A DNA stretch of 9,615 bases from JACQWR01 sp964614365 (GTDB lineage Bacteria; Desulfobacterota; Syntrophia; Syntrophales; JACQWR01): the NCBI GenBank assembly GCA_964614365.1, contig CAZTLA010000114.1:1-9615 (forward strand). The letters run 5' to 3'. The position numbers and the translations under genes are program-made. Within the stretch, counting starts at the first letter, position 1. Each line of letters opens with the position of its first letter. This document shows, one piece after another, positions 1 through 4,636 of the stretch. Under the pieces are notes generated by a model. That model made no database searches. It had not been told where the DNA came from and worked only from the letters and a program-made list of their open reading frames with translations.

Positions 1-1
1 A

Positions 2-400
2 CTAATATGGCTGAGAGCAAATATTGGGAATTCATTTAACCCCGTGTTTAACGGGAAATTTTTAAATCATGAAAATGGAAGCGTTTTGGCTGGCAAGTAT
101 TCAGTGCACTGGTCTGTTAGGATATTTATGACAGTTTGGCTAAGTGGTGTCTCACTCTTCCCGATAGCTGTAGTAGCCATTCTGTTTAATGACCATGGAA
201 TAAAAGTATTTCAGTCAGGTGGTGATTTATTGGGAATAGGGATTTCAACATTTTTTGCGATTCTTATGGGGGCTGGGGGTATTGGGATGATCATTTTTGC
301 AAAAAGGGCGTCTCGTGAGGGGTTATATAAAATCACAGAAGTCGTCAATAAGAGTATTGGCAGTAATGTATCAATACCGGACCAGCGGGTGCAAAACTAA
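2..400 (+). CDS. C-terminal part of a small membrane protein (5' end outside window)
   Basis: The reading frame is open from the first bases of the window to a TAA at 398-400, so the gene probably begins upstream; an internal GTG at 44-46 has no convincing ribosome binding site. The visible 132 residues contain two hydrophobic stretches able to span the membrane. One is around MTVWLSGVSLFPIAVVAILF and the other around GIGISTFFAILMGAGGIGMI. Between them is a short polar loop, and a basic, polar C-terminal tail follows. This suggests a small inner-membrane protein with the tail on the cytoplasmic side (positive-inside, after IIFAKRASR). I do not recognise the family and assign no function. The codons are visibly richer in A/T at third positions than in the downstream genes, which hints at a different origin. 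The following 215 bases up to the next start contain no gene that I can support. Confidence 0.6.
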   Translation, partial: LIWLRANIGNSFNPVFNGKFLNHENGSVLAGKYSVHWSVRIFMTVWLSGVSLFPIAVVAILFNDHGIKVFQSGGDLLGIGISTFFAILMGAGGIGMIIFAKRASREGLYKITEVVNKSIGSNVSIPDQRVQN

Positions 401-615
401 CTCGTTTCACTCGCAGTTGACCCGCAAAACCGTGATGGCAATAGCCCCCATTTCCAATTAATGCATGACGATTACCCTCTTGAAAGTTAGTGAACAGTCC
501 CTGAAATTCCCCGTTCTTCACGCAGTGGGAGAGCCTGGGGCAGTTAATAAGACCCTATCTAAATCGAATTGCCTTTGAGAGTTGCAGATATTAGAGAACT
601 CAGGGTGATATATCC

Positions 616-1674
616 ATGAAACGGCGTGATTTCCTCCAGCTTGGTTCCGGCTTTCTTTTGTCTATGCTGCTGGATAAAAAAAACGCTTTGGCCGGCGGGG
701 CTCCTCAACCTGTTTCCGGCGAAGACATTCTCAAAGGGATGATGATCATTGATGCGCATTCGCACCCGGATGAGTTCTTCAGTGACAGATGGCCGAAAGA
801 TATGAGTTCTTCCCTGTCGAGTATAAGGCAGTTGGGGATGAGCGCATCAGTTTTTTGTGCCGTAGGCGATAGGCAGCAAGGAGCCTGGGAAGAGACTTTT
901 CCCGGGATCATGAGACAGCTTTCGAGAGCCATGTCCTCTGTGGAATCGGGGAAGGCCAGGCTCGTTCTCACGGCATCCGATATCACGAACAACAGGGGGT
1001 CCCAAGGGCCGGTGGGCTGTATTCTGGGAATTGAAGGAGCCAATCCGCTTCAGGGGGATATTCAACGCTTCGATGAAGCCTATCGTTACGGAGTGCGACT
1101 TGTCACGTTGGGGCATTATCGGGTGAATGAATTTACGGATATCATGACGGCTGCGCCAAAACACGGCGGCCTTTCTGCGCTGGGTAGAACGGCAGTAAGA
1201 AAGATGGATGCTCTGGGTATCGTCATTGATGTTGCCCATGCCTCCTCCAATGCAATCAAAGATATTGCCGAGATTACCAAGCGGCCGCTTATAGATTCCC
1301 ACACCAGTATTTGCCACAACAATACGTTACCGTGCGGTCGTTTCCGCACCTGGAACGAAATGGAGCTTGTGGCAAAAACAGGCGGGGTTGTCTGTACCTG
1401 GCCCCTGGCGCATCGCAAAGGAGAATACCGGCGCGAGACATTCCTCGACTGGGCAAAAGAAATTGCAGAGATGAAACAACGACTCGGCATTGAACACGTA
1501 CGCCTCGGTACTGATGGAGGGGGCCATCTCCCCGCCATGATACAGGGGTACGAGGATGTGCGTGACCTGCGGAAATTGGCGGCTGCCATGCTTGAGGTGG
1601 GACTGACGAAAGACGACATAGCAGCCTATATGGGCGGCAACTTCTATCGGGTATTCAAGGCTTATACGAGTTGA
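616..1674 (+). CDS. Tat-exported M19-family (renal-type) dipeptidase / amidohydrolase
   Basis: This is a 352-residue metallo-hydrolase of the membrane dipeptidase (peptidase M19) family, which cleaves dipeptides or related amide bonds with a two-metal centre. The N-terminus carries a twin-arginine motif (RRDFLQLG, residues 3-10), a short hydrophobic core and a likely ALA cleavage site near residue 27, so export by Tat to the periplasm is expected. Candidate metal ligands fit the family order: H48 and H50 in DAHSH, E140 in GIEGA, H208 in DVAH, H229 in DSHT and D300 in GTDGGG. The terminal GGNFYRVF also matches the family's GGN-xxRV end. Classical M19 enzymes have HxD at the first site, while this one reads HxH. 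AGGGTGA at 602-608 is a good ribosome binding site for the ATG at 616. Family membership is fairly secure; the substrate is unknown. It may be a divergent subgroup with another amide substrate. Confidence 0.85.
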   Translation: MKRRDFLQLGSGFLLSMLLDKKNALAGGAPQPVSGEDILKGMMIIDAHSHPDEFFSDRWPKDMSSSLSSIRQLGMSASVFCAVGDRQQGAWEETFPGIMRQLSRAMSSVESGKARLVLTASDITNNRGSQGPVGCILGIEGANPLQGDIQRFDEAYRYGVRLVTLGHYRVNEFTDIMTAAPKHGGLSALGRTAVRKMDALGIVIDVAHASSNAIKDIAEITKRPLIDSHTSICHNNTLPCGRFRTWNEMELVAKTGGVVCTWPLAHRKGEYRRETFLDWAKEIAEMKQRLGIEHVRLGTDGGGHLPAMIQGYEDVRDLRKLAAAMLEVGLTKDDIAAYMGGNFYRVFKAYTS

Positions 1675-1776
1675 GTTTATCCGGCGGTAAAAATTATCTC
1701 CGTGCCCGCAGTAGATACCCACGGCCTTATGCCAGTGGCACGTAAAACCAAGCTGCGACGACAACCATGTCATTCC

Positions 1777-1864
1777 CCTCCCTCGGGGCTGGTTCAATCT
1801 TGCAGATTGAACCAAAACATTAATAGCTCGGTTCAGGCTGCAAGCCTGAACCAGCGAGGGGAGG
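1777..1864. repeat. REP doublet-like inverted hairpin pair (REPIN/BIME-like)
   Basis: Two 23-base hairpins lie in inverted orientation. The first (1791-1813) has a perfect 10-bp stem, GGTTCAATCT with its complement, and loop TGC. The second (1830-1852) has a perfect 10-bp stem, GGTTCAGGCT with its complement, and loop GCA. Read on the opposite strand the second has loop TGC, and it differs from the first only at two stem positions on each side, AT/AT against GG/CC, so base pairing is kept. The outer flanks are also related: CCTCCCTCGGGGCT at 1777-1790 matches, with small gaps, the reverse complement of AGCGAGGGGAGG at 1853-1864. A 16-base AT-rich spacer (1814-1829) joins them. This arrangement is that of REP doublets, which are non-autonomous elements. 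No run of T follows, so a terminator role is less likely. Whether copies exist elsewhere in the genome cannot be seen here. Confidence 0.65.
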
Positions 1865-1888
1865 ACGAGCAGCATATCGGCCACCTAA

Positions 1889-1909
1889 CCTCCCCCATCA
1901 AGGGGGAGG
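1889..1909. repeat. GC-rich 8-bp stem hairpin
   Basis: The arms CCTCCCCC (1889-1896) and GGGGGAGG (1902-1909) form a perfect 8-bp stem around a 5-base loop, ATCAA. No T tract follows on the + strand, and on the - strand the downstream sequence is also not T-rich, so a classical intrinsic terminator is unlikely. It sits 24 bases to the right of the hairpin pair and may be part of the same interspersed repeat cluster or a second repeat type. Confidence 0.5.
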
Positions 1910-2060
1910 AATCTGAAAGGATCGCATTCATCCTCGGACTAATGCTCGCGGTTTTCTGCTTTTCTTTTGATAAAGCTTGTGCTGTTTAAACTGAAAACTA
2001 TATGGTACATTTCCCGAAGTTCAATATCGGTCCAATGAATTCCTGACAGCGAGGCATGAA

Positions 2061-2861
2061 TTGTCAACTTTGCAGGCGGTGATACTCGGATTGGTTCAAG
2101 GATTGGGAGAGTTTCTGCCCATATCAAGCTCGGCGCATTTAGTGCTGGTTCCCTGGTTTTTCGGATGGACGGACCCGGGACTTACGTTTGATATCGCCCT
2201 GCACATCGGCACTCTTGTCGCCGTGGTTATCTACTTCTGGAAAGACTTGCTGCAGTTGATCATCAAGGGATTGACGGATGCCCGGAGCCGGGAGGGGCGA
2301 TTATTCTGGTATCTGGTTGCGGCGAGCGTACCAGGCGCAATCGTAGGATTCCTCTTGGAAGAAAAGGCGGAAACCATTTTCAGAGCCCCCCTTCTGATCG
2401 CGGGCATGCTGATCCTCTTGGGCATTCTCTTGTTCTGGGCGGATCGGAAAGGTTCCCGGAAGATTGCGATAGATAATATTACGTTGAGAACCAGCATCGT
2501 AATCGGCCTGTCTCAAGCGCTGGCTGTTGTCCCGGGCGTTTCCCGTTCCGGCATCACCATGACCGCGGGATTAATGATGGGGTTGACCCGGGAAGGGGCA
2601 GCCCGGTTTTCCTTCTTATTATCAACTCCCATCATCTTTGGCGCCTCTCTGGTCAAGCTGCCCTATATCGTATCTCATCCATCCATGATAACCGTAAATT
2701 TTCTGGTTGGCATTCTGGTCTCTTTCATTACCGGCATTGCCAGCATCGGGTTTTTACTTCGCTATGTTCAGACGAAGAGTTTCCTGCCCTTCGTCTGGTA
2801 CCGATTTATCTTGGGCTTCCTGGTAGTCGCGGTTGCCTTGCTACGGTCAGGGACTTTCTAA
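2061..2861 (+). CDS. uppP: Undecaprenyl-diphosphatase UppP (BacA family)
   Basis: This integral membrane enzyme removes a phosphate from undecaprenyl diphosphate, recycling the lipid carrier used for peptidoglycan and other envelope polymers; overproduction gives bacitracin tolerance in known cases. The 266 residues match the usual family length. The signature motifs are present: the (E/Q)xxxE block with Q13 and E17, followed by FLPISSSAH (S23, H26), and the PGVSRSG block with R162 at residues 158-164. Several hydrophobic helices follow, for example 45-60, 84-99, 111-126, 212-234 and 245-262. The start is TTG at 2061, supported by GAGG at 2051-2054 with six bases of spacing. An ATG at 2056 is in another frame and stops quickly. 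The TAA at 2859-2861 lies one base from the stop of the convergent binding-protein gene, so the two transcripts probably overlap at their 3' ends. Confidence 0.95.
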   Translation: MSTLQAVILGLVQGLGEFLPISSSAHLVLVPWFFGWTDPGLTFDIALHIGTLVAVVIYFWKDLLQLIIKGLTDARSREGRLFWYLVAASVPGAIVGFLLEEKAETIFRAPLLIAGMLILLGILLFWADRKGSRKIAIDNITLRTSIVIGLSQALAVVPGVSRSGITMTAGLMMGLTREGAARFSFLLSTPIIFGASLVKLPYIVSHPSMITVNFLVGILVSFITGIASIGFLLRYVQTKSFLPFVWYRFILGFLVVAVALLRSGTF

Positions 2862-2862
2862 C

Positions 2863-4023
2863 CTACTTCAGTATGGGAGCAAATATTTCTCTCGCTGTCT
2901 TCATCATCTCCGTCCGGAATAAAATAGACTCTTCGGATTCTTCATAGAACTTTTCGTCCGGCTCGGTAAACATTTGCGGGGGTATGCCTTCCCGCGGAGC
3001 GTCCTTTCGACTTCCGGGACTGCCGTACGTTTTAATGAATGCCGCGTGTCCCTCTTTGCTCAAAATCCAATTGATAAAGACTTTTGCTGCGTTCGGATGA
3101 ACCGGCGCTTCCGGAACGGATAATCCGCCCGCCCCCGAACCTATCTTTCCGCCCTCCTTTACCTTGGCAAAGGCGAGAGGAGCCCCCAGATTGATAAATT
3201 CTATGGCGTTCTCAAAATTTGTTGCGATACTTACCGCGTGTTTGCCCCTTGCCACCCATTCAGCCTGAAGTCTTCTGTCTCGTGTAATCGCCGGCTCCTG
3301 CTTGACAAGCTGGCGCATAAATTCTCTGGTCCCTTCAACGCCCCAAACGTCAAACGCCAACATGGTAAAGAAGGCATTGCCGGTGCCCGTTACCGTCGGG
3401 TCGTTCATCGTGATCTTCCCTTTCCATTTGGGATTGAGCAAATCCTTATAGGAAGTTATTTCATGATCATTGACCATGGCAGTGTTTCGCAGGACATAGC
3501 GCTGAGGGGTAGCCAGCATTGCTATGCCCGTCTGATCCTTATCGTAGTAAGGCACGCGTTTGGCAATCCATGCTTGCGGATCCAAGACCTCGGGCAGTAA
3601 CAACTGCGTACCAATCTTGCCCAAAAGGCCAAGTGGTTTCAGAACCGTTAACGTTGTGGCGTCACCCGACATGACTACATCAACCGTTCGTATGCCGGCA
3701 GTCTTCTCCGTCTGCATCCGCTGCGTTAATTCCTCGCCGCGTCCGTTTACCCACTCGACTTTTATCCCATACTTTTTTTCAAAGGCGCTTGCCAAATCGC
3801 GTATCACGTCGCCGCTCGGGGTAGAAAATATCATCACCTTCCCCTCTTTTTTGGCCGCCTCTACCACCCTATTCCATTCCGCTTCCCAGGTGCTTTTGGC
3901 CTTCTCAGCGGGCGCTTTTACGGCCGGAGCAGCCGCAGAGGCCGCTTCGGGTGCGGTGAAGAGCTGGCAGAGAACGATCAACCCAATCAGTGCAGAACTT
4001 GTCGGCATAATCAATTTTTTCAT
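2863..4023 (-). CDS. Periplasmic ABC solute-binding protein, Fe(3+)-type (family 1/COG1840-like), orphan
   Basis: The 386-residue product starts with a Sec signal peptide (MKK, hydrophobic core to about residue 22, likely cleavage after ASA near residue 30) and an alanine/lysine-rich linker. The mature part looks like an extracellular solute-binding protein of the iron(III)/thiamine/polyamine type. It has EGKVMIFSTPSGDVIRDLASAF near the start, then a long bilobed region, and FINWILSKEGHAAFIKTYGSPGSR near the C-terminus, a block typical of this class. Such proteins deliver a small ligand to a membrane ABC importer. No permease or ATPase gene is nearby, so it is an orphan here and the ligand cannot be named; iron is only one possibility. 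The stop is TAG. The leader has an unusual G8 tract as ribosome binding site just before the ATG. A candidate promoter lies at 4101-4129. Confidence 0.8.
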   Translation of the reverse strand: MKKLIMPTSSALIGLIVLCQLFTAPEAASAAAPAVKAPAEKAKSTWEAEWNRVVEAAKKEGKVMIFSTPSGDVIRDLASAFEKKYGIKVEWVNGRGEELTQRMQTEKTAGIRTVDVVMSGDATTLTVLKPLGLLGKIGTQLLLPEVLDPQAWIAKRVPYYDKDQTGIAMLATPQRYVLRNTAMVNDHEITSYKDLLNPKWKGKITMNDPTVTGTGNAFFTMLAFDVWGVEGTREFMRQLVKQEPAITRDRRLQAEWVARGKHAVSIATNFENAIEFINLGAPLAFAKVKEGGKIGSGAGGLSVPEAPVHPNAAKVFINWILSKEGHAAFIKTYGSPGSRKDAPREGIPPQMFTEPDEKFYEESEESILFRTEMMKTAREIFAPILK

Positions 4024-4036
4024 TTTTTCCCCCCCC
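4024..4036 (-). promoter_or_regulatory. Homopolymeric ribosome binding site (G8) of the binding-protein gene
   Basis: Read on the - strand, six A, eight G (4036 to 4029) and then five A lead directly into the ATG at 4023-4021. The poly-G run is the only plausible Shine-Dalgarno element for this gene and it fixes the start. Such a tract is prone to slippage and could vary in length between cells. Confidence 0.5.
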
Positions 4037-4100
4037 TTTTTTGAGTCAATTTTCCTTATTTACGATTAGAATCGCTTTCCTCACCGGAAGGCGCACGGAG

Positions 4101-4129
4101 AACGTAAGGAATATTTAATCCTGTGTCAA
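4101..4129 (-). promoter_or_regulatory. Candidate sigma-70 promoter for the solute-binding protein gene
   Basis: On the - strand a perfect -35 box TTGACA (4129 to 4124) is followed after 17 bases by TACGTT (4106 to 4101). The -10 box keeps the three most conserved positions (first T, A and last T). Transcription would start near 4094, giving a leader of about 70 bases before the ATG at 4023. This is inferred from consensus matching only. Confidence 0.4.
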
Positions 4130-4209
4130 GAAAAACCAAGCGTTTTCCTCTTGTCTCCTTGCTTGAGAACCCGGGTTAGGCAGGCTTTCTCTTTGCGTAA
4201 AACAGAACC

Positions 4210-4239
4210 TTTACCGGCATTCCCCTTCCGTGATAAACT
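4210..4239 (+). promoter_or_regulatory. Weak candidate promoter for the 11-mer repeat protein gene
   Basis: TTTACC (4210-4215) and TAAACT (4234-4239), 18 bases apart, each match four of six sigma-70 consensus positions. Transcription would start near 4246, just ahead of the ribosome binding site at 4253-4260. An alternative is a partial sigma-54-like arrangement, GG at 4183-4184 and GC at 4195-4196 with ten bases between (ending TTTGC). Neither is strong. Confidence 0.3.
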
Positions 4240-4265
4240 ATGCCATCTCTGAGAGGGAGGCCTCT

Positions 4266-4613
4266 ATGAAAACTATTACGGTTGCCTTTGCGATGGTGCT
4301 TTTGCTGGCACTTCCGGGATGGTCTGATAACGGCTTCAAGGAAGGAACGAAGGAAGTCGGCCAGGGTTTCAAGGAGGGGACGAGGGCGGCAGGGCAGGGT
4401 TTCAGAGAAATGGGCAAGGAAACCGGCAAGGCCATCAAGGAGGGGGCGAGGGAGGTCGGCCAGGGCTTCAAAGAAATGGGAAGGGAAGCCGGGCAGGATG
4501 CCAAAAAGACCGGTCAATCAATCGGCCAGTGGTTCAAAGATACGGGCAAAAAGACCGGTGAAGCATTCAGGCAGTTCGGAAGGGACATCAAGAAATTTTT
4601 CAAAAGAGATTAA
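4266..4613 (+). CDS. Small exported protein made of eight 11-residue amphipathic repeats
   Basis: The start is the ATG at 4266, set by GAGGGAGG at 4253-4260 with five bases of spacing; a GTG further upstream (4230) has no such support. The 115-residue product begins with a Sec-type signal (MKTITVAFAMVLLLALPGWS, cleavage likely near residue 20). From residue 23 to 110 it is eight tandem 11-residue units with consensus GFKE-x-G-x-E-x-G-Q, ending in FFKRD. Examples are GFKEGTKEVGQ, GFKEGTRAAGQ, GFKEMGREAGQ and WFKDTGKKTGE. An 11-residue period with alternating K/R and E and hydrophobic residues at fixed places predicts an 11/3 amphipathic helix. This is the kind found in LEA group 3 proteins and in alpha-synuclein, which bind membranes or protect them. 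I infer a periplasmic, lipid-surface or stress-related role; no function is shown. The gene converges on the TPR gene with 23 bases between stops. The later repeats diverge, so drift has occurred since expansion. Confidence 0.8.
   Translation: MKTITVAFAMVLLLALPGWSDNGFKEGTKEVGQGFKEGTRAAGQGFREMGKETGKAIKEGAREVGQGFKEMGREAGQDAKKTGQSIGQWFKDTGKKTGEAFRQFGRDIKKFFKRD
4332..4595 (+). repeat. Eight tandem 33-bp coding repeats
   Basis: The eight 11-codon units run from 4332 to 4595 without insertion or deletion. The first, second and fifth units remain close at the DNA level (for example the recurring GGCTTCAAGGA or GGCTTCAAAGA start), whereas units six to eight keep the pattern mainly at the protein level. 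The phase is perfect, which supports growth by tandem duplication. Confidence 0.75.
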
Positions 4614-4636
4614 GGACGCACATGTTGAGCATTGTG

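Larger units (their letters stand above)
1675..2060. other. 386-bp intergenic region with hairpins, no gene
   Basis: This stretch separates the dipeptidase stop from the uppP start. The open frames crossing it are unlikely to be coding: they run through the inverted repeats, lack ribosome binding sites and have no recognisable product. The left part (1701-1742) contains a loose inverted repeat, CGTGCC and GGCACG, around a smaller TGCCA/TGGCA dyad at 1730-1740. The middle holds the REP-like hairpin pair and a third GC-rich hairpin, each listed separately. The right part (about 1930-2050) is AT-richer and should contain the uppP promoter, but I see only weak matches (for example TATATG near 2000), so no promoter is called. 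Confidence 0.6.

Noticed and set aside
392..490. Possible integron attC site after the partial first gene (AACTAAC near its stop, GTTAGTG near 484-490)
   Set aside because: The two ends are nearly complementary, but GTTAGTG does not fit the GTTRRRY core and the inner arms pair poorly. No second cassette follows.
1889..1909. Hairpin as an intrinsic terminator for the dipeptidase gene
   Set aside because: The stem is strong but no T tract follows, and it lies more than 200 bases past the stop codon.
1702..1989. 95-codon open frame on the + strand between the dipeptidase and uppP
   Set aside because: It runs through the hairpin repeats, has no good ribosome binding site and its translation looks non-coding.
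2056..2082. ATG at 2056 as the uppP start
   Set aside because: It is in another frame and stops after eight codons; the TTG at 2061 gives the conserved N-terminus and has the Shine-Dalgarno at the right distance.
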